From Planctomycetales bacterium (GTDB lineage: Bacteria > Planctomycetota > SBBH01): DNA of 10,203 bases. Positions 1 through 6,234 of this stretch are shown here, one piece after another. A program made the translations under genes and the position numbers. Within the stretch, counting starts at the first letter, position 1. Each line of letters opens with the position of its first letter. The DNA lies in contig SBBH01000124.1 of assembly GCA_005239795.1 (NCBI GenBank), positions 1-10,203 of the forward strand. Reading direction: 5' to 3'. The notes beneath the pieces are model-generated. The model did not search any database and was not told where the DNA came from. It worked only from the letters and a program-made list of their open reading frames with translations.

Positions 1-88
1 ATTCCATCCTGTCCCTCCCCTCCTTAGCCTCTCTGCCCTTGGCAAAGCTCGTCTCTTTGACTTCTCTCTCGGCGACGACTGCTACCAT
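1..88 (-). CDS. Possible 5' end of an unknown minus-strand gene (partial)
   Basis: On the minus strand an ATG at 88-86 opens a frame that stays open for 29 codons to the window edge. An AGGGGG stretch lies about 5 bases before the ATG, and a further purine-rich GGAGGA run lies farther upstream, so a ribosome binding site is plausible. The visible peptide begins MVAVVAEREVKETSFAKG and is very rich in charged residues. I recognise no domain in so short a piece. It would be transcribed divergently from gmhA. The strand's strong purine bias could also produce this open frame by chance, so I hold the call loosely. Confidence 0.35.
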   Translation of the reverse strand, partial: MVAVVAEREVKETSFAKGREAKEGRDRME

Positions 89-374
89 AGGAGCCCCCTT
101 TCTTCCTCCTCACGGCTCGCTTGCGGCTTGCCGCTCGGAGGGGCATGTGACCCGGCGCCCTTTTTCCTTATTTTCTCTTTTCTCTAATTTCCCTTGGTCC
201 CTCTTAGTCCTCGTCCATCCGATGTCCGGCCCGCCGGGGGCCTCCCCCCGAAACAGGCCTTTCATGACCAGGCGCCGACACCCACAGAATAGCAAACAAA
301 TGTTTGTAGTCAAGCGATTTTCCGAAAATTTCTTGAAGAGGCTTCCCCCTTCTGGCACCCTCTTCCTCTTCCCT
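89..374. other. Pyrimidine-rich spacer upstream of gmhA
   Basis: This 286-bp stretch separates the possible left-edge gene from gmhA. It has long C/T runs on the plus strand (around 150-200 and 345-374), a GC-rich CCGGCCCGCCGG palindrome near 228-239, and an A+T-richer patch around 285-335. That patch, with small inverted repeats such as ACAAATGTTTGT, is the likeliest place for a promoter. I cannot pick out a convincing -35/-10 pair. An open frame runs through it in phase with gmhA, but its translation is low-complexity and unlike any isomerase, so I treat it as non-coding. The bases just before the gmhA ATG are pyrimidine-rich and show no Shine-Dalgarno sequence. Confidence 0.6.
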
Positions 375-965
375 ATGTCAGCTGTCACGAAACATTACCA
401 GGCCGCCTTGAAGGAAGCGGCCCAGGTCTTGAGCGAAATCATCGCCGATCCCGGGACGGTCCCCTTCCTGGACACGGTGGGGGCCAAAGTGAGGGACGTC
501 ATTCAAAAACGCGGACGGATCTTCGCCTGCGGCAACGGCGGGAGCCTCTCCGACGCCACGCACTTCGCCGAGGAATGGACCGGCCGATACCGCAAGGACC
601 GGGAGCCGTTCCCCGTGATCGCCCTGGCCGACCCCTCCCACATCACCTGCGTCGCCAACGACTACGGTTTCGAAGAGATCTTCGCCCGGCCGGTCCTGGC
701 CCTGGGGCATCCGGGGGACCTTCTCTTCCTCCTGTCGACAAGCGGCAACTCCGCGAACCTCATCCGGGCCGCCGAGGCCGCCAAAAAACGCCAGGTCGGC
801 GTGATCGGCTTCCTGGGCAAGGGAGGGGGCAAGCTCAAGCCCCTCTGCGACCACGCGATCGTCGTTCCAGGGGCCACCTCCGACCGGATCCAAGAGCTCC
901 ACATGATGCTCCTCCATATCCTGATCGAGGGGGTCGAGCGGGAGCTGGTCCCTGAGCATTACTAA
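375..965 (+). CDS. gmhA: Sedoheptulose-7-phosphate isomerase (GmhA, SIS domain)
   Basis: This protein should convert D-sedoheptulose 7-phosphate to D-glycero-D-manno-heptose 7-phosphate, the first step of the ADP- or GDP-heptose pathways for lipopolysaccharide core or surface glycans, in the cytoplasm. From the ATG at 375 it has 196 residues, close to the 192 of the Escherichia coli enzyme, and it aligns along its whole length. It has the phosphosugar loop CGNGGS (52-57), the active-site run DATHFAEE (60-67, with H63 and E67), AND-YGF (D96), the second loop STSGNS (121-126) and the C-terminal DRIQELH...LLHILIE block (D170, Q173, H181). These match the known catalytic and binding residues of GmhA. 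A much longer in-frame reading from 39 adds only low-complexity sequence, so I start at 375, although no ribosome binding site is evident. The peptidase gene follows closely. No other heptose gene is in view. Confidence 0.92.
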   Translation: MSAVTKHYQAALKEAAQVLSEIIADPGTVPFLDTVGAKVRDVIQKRGRIFACGNGGSLSDATHFAEEWTGRYRKDREPFPVIALADPSHITCVANDYGFEEIFARPVLALGHPGDLLFLLSTSGNSANLIRAAEAAKKRQVGVIGFLGKGGGKLKPLCDHAIVVPGATSDRIQELHMMLLHILIEGVERELVPEHY

Positions 966-983
966 ACAGATCGTGGTTTGCCA

Positions 984-2237
984 ATGAGCCGCGCCGAGGA
1001 CGCCCAGGCCCTGCGGATCCTCAAGACGTTCGTTTCGGCCCCCACCGCCCCGTTCCACGAGGAGCGGGTGGCCGCCCAGGTTCGATCGTTCGCAAGACGC
1101 CAGGGGCTCCCCGTGACAGAGGATCCCCACGGCAACCTGCTCGTGACCTGGAAAGGAAAATCTGGAAAACCGGTCTGGGTGATCACCGGGCATATGGACC
1201 ACCCCGGATTCACGATCCTCGACTGCTCGACAACCGCCAAGCCCCCAGGAGCCAAGCGCGCGACAGCCCGCTCGAGCCAGCGAGCGTCAGCCAGCTCGAT
1301 CCAGCGAGCGTCAGCGAGCGCACAATGGTCTGGCGGCGTACGCCCGGAATTCTTCCAAAAAGGAACGCCCGTCATCGTCTACACGCCAACCGGCGAGGTC
1401 CGGGGGCGCCTCGCGGGGGTCGAGCTTGCGCCAGACGCCAAGCGCGTCCAAACACTGCGGCTCGACTTGGCCCGGCCCGTGTCGCGCGGCGACTTCGGCT
1501 CCTGGGACCTCGTCCCGTACGCCCTTTCGCGCGGGGTCGTCTCCTCCAAATCGATCGACGACCTCGCCGGGTGCGCCGTCGCCACGGCGGTGGTCGCGCT
1601 CGCCGCAGAGCGTCGGCTCTCGGCGACCGTGGCGGGATTTTTCACGCGCGGCGAGGAGGCCGGCATGATCGGCGCCCTCGGCGCGATGCGCGACCGACTG
1701 CTTCCCCGCGCCGCGCGCTTCGTCAATGTCGAAGCCAGCTCCTGCCTCGTCCCAGGCGTGGCCGCCGGCGCCGGCCCGATCGTGCGCACGGGGGACCGTG
1801 TCATGACGTTTGACCCCGGGATGACTTTTCTTCTGTCGCAGACGGCCGAGCGGCTCGCCGCCGGAGACAAAACCTTCCGGTTCCAGCGGGCGCTCATGAC
1901 CGGCGGCGGGTGCGAGGCAAGCGCCTTCACCCTGTGGGGATATGCCACGGGAGCGGTGGCGCTTCCCCTGGTGAACTACCACAACATGGGGACGGACGGA
2001 CGGATCCGCGCCGAGCAGATCCACGAGCGCGATTATCTGGGGGCCGTGCGATTGCTCGCGGCCCTCGTCGCGCAGGAACCGGAGGCCCCAGGAATCAGCC
2101 CCGCCTCACTCCAAAAGCGGTTCGAAGGATCTTTCGAACGACTCAAGGGGCGCCTCAAAAACCCCCTGTTTTCTTTGCCCGTTCCTTCGCCCGCTCCTTC
2201 GCCTCACGGAAAATCGCGTCGAACATCGCGGGCGTGA
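984..2237 (+). CDS. Co-catalytic metallopeptidase, M42/M20/M28-type, with in-frame repeat insertion
   Basis: A cytoplasmic di-zinc (or di-cobalt) aminopeptidase or related amidohydrolase, 417 residues from the ATG at 984. A TTG at 978 in the same frame is an alternative start, and neither has a clear ribosome binding site. The metal-ligand order of the fold is present: H70 and D72 in GHMD, D192/D193 in SIDDLAGC, the glutamate pair E224-E225 in TRGEEAG with the catalytic base, E250 in VNVE, and H333 in NYHNMG. A glycine-rich GGGCEASAF (307-315) precedes the last ligand, as in M42 enzymes. Between the first ligand and the GGVRPEFFQKGTPV block there is an unusual Ser/Arg/Ala-rich repeat (about residues 94-114), described separately. 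The final roughly 27 residues overlap the convergent uracil-DNA glycosylase gene and are low-complexity. Substrate cannot be told from sequence. It lies just downstream of gmhA, probably in one transcript. Confidence 0.85.
   Translation: MSRAEDAQALRILKTFVSAPTAPFHEERVAAQVRSFARRQGLPVTEDPHGNLLVTWKGKSGKPVWVITGHMDHPGFTILDCSTTAKPPGAKRATARSSQRASASSIQRASASAQWSGGVRPEFFQKGTPVIVYTPTGEVRGRLAGVELAPDAKRVQTLRLDLARPVSRGDFGSWDLVPYALSRGVVSSKSIDDLAGCAVATAVVALAAERRLSATVAGFFTRGEEAGMIGALGAMRDRLLPRAARFVNVEASSCLVPGVAAGAGPIVRTGDRVMTFDPGMTFLLSQTAERLAAGDKTFRFQRALMTGGGCEASAFTLWGYATGAVALPLVNYHNMGTDGRIRAEQIHERDYLGAVRLLAALVAQEPEAPGISPASLQKRFEGSFERLKGRLKNPLFSLPVPSPAPSPHGKSRRTSRA
1270..1320 (+). repeat. In-frame 24-bp tandem repeat inside the peptidase gene
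   Basis: Two 24-bp units, 1270-1293 and 1294-1317, differ at only two positions, and the core CCAGCGAGCGTCAGC occurs in both. Each unit has a GCTCG...CGAGC inverted repeat with a 6-base loop, so the transcript could form two small hairpins. The motif AGCGAGCG recurs again at 1313-1320. Because 24 is a multiple of three, the reading frame is kept, giving the peptide repeat SSQRASAS-SIQRASAS. It sits at a site where metallopeptidases of this type usually have a short loop. Confidence 0.85.
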
Positions 2238-2889
2238 GACGCCCCGTCTGCGTATTCTGCCGGCTGGGGTGGTAGGACCCCAAGACGATGGGAAACCCCG
2301 CTCCCCATGCGACGCGCACGCCGTGGCCAAACGCCGGCCGGGGGCCTGGGAGCGAGGCGCCCCGCCTCGAAAGAAGCGACAACGTCTGGTCAAAGGCGAT
2401 TTTCCCGAGCGCGACGATCACGCAAAGATCCTTCAAGAGATCCATCTCCCGTTCGAGATACGGCGCACAACGGGCGATCTCTCCCGGCAGAGGCTTGTTC
2501 GCCGGCGGCGCGCAGCGGACGATCGCCGTGAGATACACACCGCGCAGAATCAACCCGTCACGGCGATGGCGCGAGGTCGGCTGGTTGGCGCATCGGGCCC
2601 GATGCAGGGCGCGCGCCAGGAAATCAGACGAGCCGGCGCCGTCCGTCCCGTCGCCGGTGAACATCCGCCCCGTGCGGTTGGCGCCATGCGCGGCTGGCGC
2701 CAGGCCCACGATGAGGATCCGCGCGCGCGGATCGCCAAACCCCGGCACAGGCCTGCCCCAATACGTTTCATCGCGAAACTGGGGTTTCTTTTCCCGTGCC
2801 ACACGACGGCAGTAGGTTCGCAGCCGCGGACATCGCGCGCAGACCACGATCTCCTCTTCCAACCGGGCCAATCCCCCCTTCCGGAACAT
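2155..2889 (-). CDS. udgB: Uracil-DNA glycosylase, family 5 (UdgB), iron-sulfur type
   Basis: A DNA repair enzyme that removes uracil, and in this family also some other deaminated bases, starting base excision repair. It is 244 residues from the ATG at 2889-2887. Diagnostic features are the active-site motif GLAPAAHGANRTGRMFTGD (62-80) and the late motif HPSRQNTQTG (207-216), both characteristic of family 5. Four cysteines fit the [4Fe-4S] cluster: C17 and C20 in CARC, C126 in RCAPP and C141 in RCAPYL. The C-terminal tail AKERAKERAKKTGGF comes from a 12-bp tandem duplication and lies in the part that overlaps the peptidase gene. The gene is divergent from the EamA transporter across a 71-bp spacer. 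A TATGAT box at 2901-2896 on the coding strand sits only 6 bp before the ATG, which would imply a nearly leaderless message; that is a guess. Confidence 0.92.
   Translation of the reverse strand: MFRKGGLARLEEEIVVCARCPRLRTYCRRVAREKKPQFRDETYWGRPVPGFGDPRARILIVGLAPAAHGANRTGRMFTGDGTDGAGSSDFLARALHRARCANQPTSRHRRDGLILRGVYLTAIVRCAPPANKPLPGEIARCAPYLEREMDLLKDLCVIVALGKIAFDQTLSLLSRRGASLPGPRPAFGHGVRVAWGAGFPIVLGSYHPSRQNTQTGRLTPAMFDAIFREAKERAKERAKKTGGF
2177..2200 (-). repeat. 12-bp tandem duplication in the udgB 3' end
   Basis: Two adjacent 12-bp units (2177-2188 and 2189-2200), which differ at one base, encode the duplicated AKER-AKER near the C-terminus of UdgB. The same bases are read in another frame at the end of the peptidase gene, where they give Pro/Ser-rich sequence. 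The duplication lies past the conserved UdgB motifs and probably has little effect on the enzyme. Confidence 0.8.
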
Positions 2890-2903
2890 CTCGCGATCAT
2901 ATC

Positions 2904-2935
2904 GACTGGCGGACTGCGGGACTGGTGGACTGGTG
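2904..2935. repeat. Four 8-bp tandem repeats in the udgB/EamA divergent spacer
   Basis: The units are GACTGGCG, GACTGCGG, GACTGGTG and GACTGGTG, running without a break. They sit between two divergent starts (udgB at 2889, transporter at 2961), in the space where promoter elements of both genes must lie. A change in copy number would move the elements on either side by 8 bp per unit. No protein is encoded here. Whether it acts as an operator or is a simple slippage repeat cannot be told. Confidence 0.8.
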
Positions 2936-2960
2936 AACTTCTTCTTATTGTTCTCATCCT

Positions 2961-3875
2961 GTGACCGACCGGCAACGCGCGATCCTGGCCTTGACGGGGG
3001 TCAACATCCTCTGGGGGAGCACGTTCTTCCTCATCAAGTGGTCGATCGACGCCGTGGGGCGCGCCGCGGGAGAAGAGGCGGCCGCGGCGGCGTGGGTCGG
3101 GTTCCTGGCGATCCGCTTTTCTCTCTCTGCCCTCGCGACGGCGCTCGTTTTTCCCGGCGCCCTGCGGCGCCTGAGGGACGCCGGGCTGTGGCGCAACGCC
3201 TTCTGGATCGCTCTCCCCGGCGCCGCCGGACATTTTCTCCAGACGGCGGGGTTGGTGAGCGTCACCCCCGCGATGTCGGCGTTTCTGACGAGCCTCTACG
3301 TCCCCGCCACGCCTCTGGCGGCGTGGCTTCTCTTCCGAAAACGCCTGGCTCCGAGCCTGGCGCCCGCCATCGCCATCGCCCTCGCAGGCCTCTGGATCAT
3401 GAACCCTCCGACCGCCCCCTCCTTCGGGGTGGGCGAGCTTCTCTCAGCCGCCTGCGGCCTCGCTTTCGGGATACAGATCGTCACCATCGACCGCCTAGCG
3501 CCCCGCCACGACACGTCAGCCCTGACGCTCGCCTCCTCCCTCTGGATCGGCGGCGCCTTTGCGGCGGGCGCCCTGGCGACGCCCGCGGCCGTGCGGACGC
3601 TTAAGCCGGCGGTTCTCCTGCGCCTGGCCGCCGACACGCGCGGCGCCCTCCCCTATCTCTCTCTTCTCGTCGCGGCCACCGTGGTCTCCCTCTGGGTGAT
3701 GAACCGGTTCCAGAAGGATCTCGACCCCAACCACGCGGCGGTCGTCTACGCCACGGAGCCGATCTTTGCGGCCGCCTGCTCCGCTCTTTTCTACGGGGAA
3801 CGCTTCACCGCGGCGGCGATCGCGGGGGGCGCGCTCATCGTGGCGGCGAATGTCTGGGCGGGCAAGAAATCATGA
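2961..3875 (+). CDS. EamA/DMT-family inner-membrane transporter
   Basis: A 10-helix drug/metabolite transporter superfamily permease of 304 residues, starting with GTG at 2961. Two EamA domains are visible. The first begins LALTGVNILWGSTFFLIKW (about 8-146), with the typical N-W-G-S-x-F start and the MSAFLTSLYVPATPLAAWLLF segment. The second runs from about 155 to 300 and ends with the usual HAAVVYATEPIFAAACSALFYGE stretch and a final helix. Family members export or import small metabolites such as amino acids; the substrate cannot be predicted here. The residues between helices 1 and 2 (GRAAGEEAAAAA) form a slightly long loop. The stop codon lies inside the left arm of an inverted repeat, so the MITE-like element begins exactly at the gene's end. 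No terminator is seen. Confidence 0.93.
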   Translation: MTDRQRAILALTGVNILWGSTFFLIKWSIDAVGRAAGEEAAAAAWVGFLAIRFSLSALATALVFPGALRRLRDAGLWRNAFWIALPGAAGHFLQTAGLVSVTPAMSAFLTSLYVPATPLAAWLLFRKRLAPSLAPAIAIALAGLWIMNPPTAPSFGVGELLSAACGLAFGIQIVTIDRLAPRHDTSALTLASSLWIGGAFAAGALATPAAVRTLKPAVLLRLAADTRGALPYLSLLVAATVVSLWVMNRFQKDLDPNHAAVVYATEPIFAAACSALFYGERFTAAAIAGGALIVAANVWAGKKS

Positions 3876-3930
3876 GTCATGAGAAACGGAAACGGCGGCA
3901 GAAAACAGCAAGGGCGGACTGGAGCGTGAA

Positions 3931-4062
3931 TCAGTCGCTTGTTTTTTGAAAAAACCTCTCCAAGTCCTTCAGGATCGACACTATTTCATTCCGCCTTTTT
4001 ATAATCCGGTCGTTCAATTTTTCCCAACGACGAAGCGTGTCATAAATTTTTGCGGGGCAATT
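3931..4062 (-). pseudogene. Relic reading frame of a coiled-coil-like protein
   Basis: On the minus strand a 43-codon frame between two stops reads as convincing protein. It ends DTLRRWEKLNDRIIKRRNE..., then a leucine/isoleucine-spaced helix and a final ERFFQKTSD. The pattern of charged and hydrophobic residues is that of an amphipathic helix, unlike random GC-rich sequence. It has no ATG or GTG and no visible ribosome binding site; a TTG exists internally. Upstream, the plausible continuation falls in other frames with stops, so it looks like the tail of a broken gene. I do not recognise the parent family. Confidence 0.4.
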
Positions 4063-4067
4063 TTAAC

Positions 4068-4088
4068 ATCGATGGCCATCGATGGCCA
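4068..4088. repeat. 10-bp tandem duplication containing a perfect 16-bp palindrome
   Basis: ATCGATGGCC occurs twice in tandem (4068-4077 and 4078-4087). Across the junction, TGGCCATCGATGGCCA (4073-4088) is a perfect palindrome. It lies inside the MITE-like stretch and 57 bp before the start of the four-helix membrane protein. It could be a stem of the element, a dimeric-regulator site or a recombination site; nothing here decides. Confidence 0.8.
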
Positions 4089-4144
4089 GGAAATGAGGCT
4101 ATTCCCATGACTCATGACAGGGATGTCGGTACGATGCTCCCCGC

Positions 4145-4642
4145 ATGCCTCTGGTGACGCTCGGGTTGATCGGGATCGACGCCTTTCTCCTCTCGGTGGC
4201 GGTGCACCTGGGCCTGCGCTGTTTTCTCGGCGACTATGCGGCCTTGAACGGCCATATCCTCTGGGGGCTCTTCGCGGCGTTCTTCACCTGCTTCATCCAC
4301 TGCATGACGATGTTCTACCTAGTGGGAACCGGGAAGGACGTCCAAAGGGCGATCCGGGATCATCCGGACCTCCAGCAGAAATACCTCGCGCGCCTGCGCG
4401 ACTTCAAATGGGATGTCCACCCCTACGCGACGTTCGCCTCGATCTTCATGATCGCGGCGGCCTCGCTCGGGGCGGCGGTGCACACCGGACAGATCCCGCG
4501 CTGGACCCATTTTTCGGCGGTTCTTCTGGCGCTCGTCTTCAACGTCCTGACCTTCTTCAAGGAATATATCACGGTCCACAAGAACCGGATGATCCTGGCC
4601 GAGGTCGGCCAGGCGCTCTACGACCGCGGCGTCCGGGTCTAG
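4145..4642 (+). CDS. Histidine-rich four-helix membrane protein, unknown function
   Basis: A 165-residue integral membrane protein with four predicted helices: about 3-24, 37-61, 94-115 and 121-141. Histidines are frequent and several fall in or at the ends of the helices: H21 in helix 1, H37 and H52 in helix 2, H92 and H113 at the ends of helix 3, H122 at the start of helix 4, and H145 just after it. The segment HCMTMFYLVGTGKDVQRAIRDH after helix 2 looks like a conserved signature. Four helices with paired histidines resemble small membrane haem or metal proteins, but this is only a resemblance and I do not assign a family. The ATG at 4145 has no clear ribosome binding site. The gene runs convergently into the end of the right-hand operon, with a 45-bp gap in which I see no terminator. 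Confidence 0.75.
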   Translation: MPLVTLGLIGIDAFLLSVAVHLGLRCFLGDYAALNGHILWGLFAAFFTCFIHCMTMFYLVGTGKDVQRAIRDHPDLQQKYLARLRDFKWDVHPYATFASIFMIAAASLGAAVHTGQIPRWTHFSAVLLALVFNVLTFFKEYITVHKNRMILAEVGQALYDRGVRV

Positions 4643-4687
4643 GAAAAGCTTCTGGGAAAGCCCCACTCAGCGGAACCGGTATCAATG

Positions 4688-4996
4688 CTATTCACCACAT
4701 GAAAAATTGGTGTGGATGTAGTGCCAAAGAGTGCAGACAAAATGCGTATTCGTATCGCCGTCATGCGTGTCCGAGAGGCTACGATGCGTGTCTGTGTTGA
4801 GCAGATGTATTTTTGATGCACAGCGGTGCCCCACCTCAGGTCCAAGCGGAATATAGATCGCGGGATTGTAGCACTGGCTAAAGCTGGCCCTGGCCTCCGG
4901 AAAAGGCCTGTTCCAATTCCCGTTTCCGCTCATCACGAACAAGACCGCAACCCCCGCCAGAACCGTCCCCTGGATCCAAAGTGCGGCGTTCTTCAT
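4688..4996 (-). CDS. Small secreted His/Thr-rich protein B (last operon gene)
   Basis: A 102-residue protein starting at the ATG at 4996-4994, which overlaps the stop of the preceding gene as ATGA, so its translation is coupled. A longer in-frame reading from 5149 only re-reads the upstream gene. Residues 7-22 (WIQGTVLAGVAVLFVM) form a hydrophobic segment, followed by NWNRPFPEARA, where a signal peptidase could cut after A-R-A. The mature part has the motif NTDTHRSLSDTH (67-78), more histidines to the C-terminus (about eight in all) and four cysteines (42, 59, 88, 100) that could form two disulfides after export. It is a paralogue of protein A at 7821-8159. The second half is richer in A+T than the operon around it. 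No known family is recognised; metal binding is a guess from the histidines. Confidence 0.72.
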   Translation of the reverse strand: MKNAALWIQGTVLAGVAVLFVMSGNGNWNRPFPEARASFSQCYNPAIYIPLGPEVGHRCASKIHLLNTDTHRSLSDTHDGDTNTHFVCTLWHYIHTNFSCGE

Positions 4997-6234
4997 TCCA
5001 ACCCTACGGCTTCCTGGGAGCGGGGGAGCTCCATTGCGCTTGCCACGGCATAACGCAAGGTAACAGCTGGGTCTTTCACAGGAAAGGATTTTCCCTCTTG
5101 GGCGAGCTTCTCTGCGATCGACGCAACCCACTCCGGCGTGTACCACCACTCCTTGGTGAGCTGAGTCCAGAACTCTGAGCGCGGCGCGCCGGCGTCAGAG
5201 CGCCGCACCCGCGCGATTAGATCGTCCAGGCTTGCGTAGGAATGAAACGGGGCGATCACGAACCGGCACCACTGGGGCTTATTGAGCCAGACCCCATGCT
5301 CGTCGACGCCGCTCTCAAGAAGCGTGCTGGGATAGGCGATCCGAAGCTTTTCGCGCAAGCTGGCCCGGAAAGGGACCTGGTCGCCGGGGCCGTCGTAATA
5401 ATTGTTCGCCACCCCGTTATCGAGACGCACCCCGACAAGAACCTTGCGATCCCAGAGCTCGTCCTCGTAAAAGACAAAACCGGTCCGCTGTCCCGCCAGG
5501 ATCTCTTTTTCAGGACGGTCGAATCTCTCCACAACCCCCTCTTCGTCATTCAACACTTCATAGAAGGAGTTCGTGGCGCGGTTAAAAATCAGGAAAAGGC
5601 GGATCCCCGATTCGTCGTGGATCTGTCCCACGAACTCCTCTTCTGGAAGCATCTTCAGCCGGCGAGGCGAAAGTCCTGCCGTATCGGGGATCTTGAACCG
5701 TACGGTCTTCCCCTCAAAGGAAACGTCGTAGAGCCCGTCGGTCCACTTCTGGATACCTAGGCCGTCCGCAACGGTGAAATCCCGCATCACGGTTTTCTGG
5801 TCGGGAACGGTAAAGTAAGCGAGCGACATCACCCCTTTGTCGAGATCGGCGATCCGGACGTTCCCCCAGACCTCCTCGGCGCCAAAGTGAGTCCGGAAAT
5901 AATAGAACCCTTCTGTCGGATAGACGACGGCATGCGGCGGAATCCAGGAAAAAATATGCGAGAAGACCGCGAGACTGTCCTCGAGCGGCGGGGCCGCGCG
6001 GGAGGGGCGCCTCCACAGAATGTCGACACCCGAGCTCCAAGCCGAGTGGAACGCGTCCCAGACCGTCTCCCAGGAGGCGACGCCGCAGCGGATCTCCTGC
6101 TTTTCCAACCAGAACTGGTTGAACTCGATCGGGATGAGCGCAAGATGGAGGCCGAGCGGAAGGGTGAGGGCCGCCAGGACCCCGTGGGCCCCCCAGACAA
6201 GAGCTCTTCGGACAGGCCTCGGAATCTTCGTCAC
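4993..6234 (-). CDS. Single-pass membrane protein with large extracytoplasmic domain, unknown function
   Basis: A 413-residue protein. I choose the GTG at 6234-6232 because it overlaps the stop of the preceding gene as GTGA, has GAGGGG a few bases upstream, and is followed directly by MTKIPRPVRRALVWGAHG. One hydrophobic helix (about 11-35) serves as signal anchor. The rest is soluble and rich in aromatic and acidic residues, with many beta-like stretches such as GFYYFRTHFGAEEVWGNVRI and GRKVLVGVRLDN-like runs. No repeats, lipobox or catalytic motif are apparent, and I do not recognise the family. The 3' end couples to protein B by ATGA. Its place between the HEAT-like protein and protein B suggests a partner in one envelope complex. 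Confidence 0.78.
   Translation of the reverse strand: MTKIPRPVRRALVWGAHGVLAALTLPLGLHLALIPIEFNQFWLEKQEIRCGVASWETVWDAFHSAWSSGVDILWRRPSRAAPPLEDSLAVFSHIFSWIPPHAVVYPTEGFYYFRTHFGAEEVWGNVRIADLDKGVMSLAYFTVPDQKTVMRDFTVADGLGIQKWTDGLYDVSFEGKTVRFKIPDTAGLSPRRLKMLPEEEFVGQIHDESGIRLFLIFNRATNSFYEVLNDEEGVVERFDRPEKEILAGQRTGFVFYEDELWDRKVLVGVRLDNGVANNYYDGPGDQVPFRASLREKLRIAYPSTLLESGVDEHGVWLNKPQWCRFVIAPFHSYASLDDLIARVRRSDAGAPRSEFWTQLTKEWWYTPEWVASIAEKLAQEGKSFPVKDPAVTLRYAVASAMELPRSQEAVGLE

Larger units (their letters stand above)
3870..4117. mobile_element. MITE-like element bounded by 16-bp inverted repeats
   Basis: The arms are 3870-3885 (TCATGAGTCATGAGAA) and 4102-4117 (TTCCCATGACTCATGA), inverted copies with one mismatch in 16. 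Each arm also contains the near-palindrome CATGASTCATG. The 248-bp interior is clearly richer in A+T than the genes on both sides, has no intact gene, and holds a relic reading frame and a palindromic duplication. I see no clear target-site duplication. It could be a non-autonomous insertion, a decayed repeat, or a dispersed intergenic repeat. Confidence 0.45.

Noticed and set aside
39..374. In-frame N-terminal extension of gmhA by 112 residues
   Set aside because: The extension is low-complexity, made by C/T-rich DNA, and GmhA proteins begin where the ATG at 375 begins.
110..388. Minus-strand 92-residue open frame across the gmhA start
   Set aside because: It overlaps the conserved gmhA start and its sequence looks like read-through of a purine-rich strand; no domain is recognised.
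378..1202. Minus-strand 274-residue open frame opposite gmhA and the peptidase
   Set aside because: It is the antisense shadow of two well-supported genes in GC-rich DNA.
3941..3955. GTTTTTTGAAAAAAC inverted repeat as a terminator for the transporter gene
   Set aside because: The stem is all A-T apart from one pair and the loop is one base, so it would not form a stable terminator; it also lies in the relic reading frame.
4114..4800. Plus-strand 228-residue open frame over the four-helix membrane gene
   Set aside because: The frame at 4145-4642 gives clean membrane helices; this one gives Pro/Arg/Gly-rich sequence and runs into protein B on the other strand.
4997..5149. Longer start for protein B, 51 residues upstream
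   Set aside because: It only re-reads the upstream gene, and the ATG at 4996 has an ATGA overlap and is followed by a signal-like helix.
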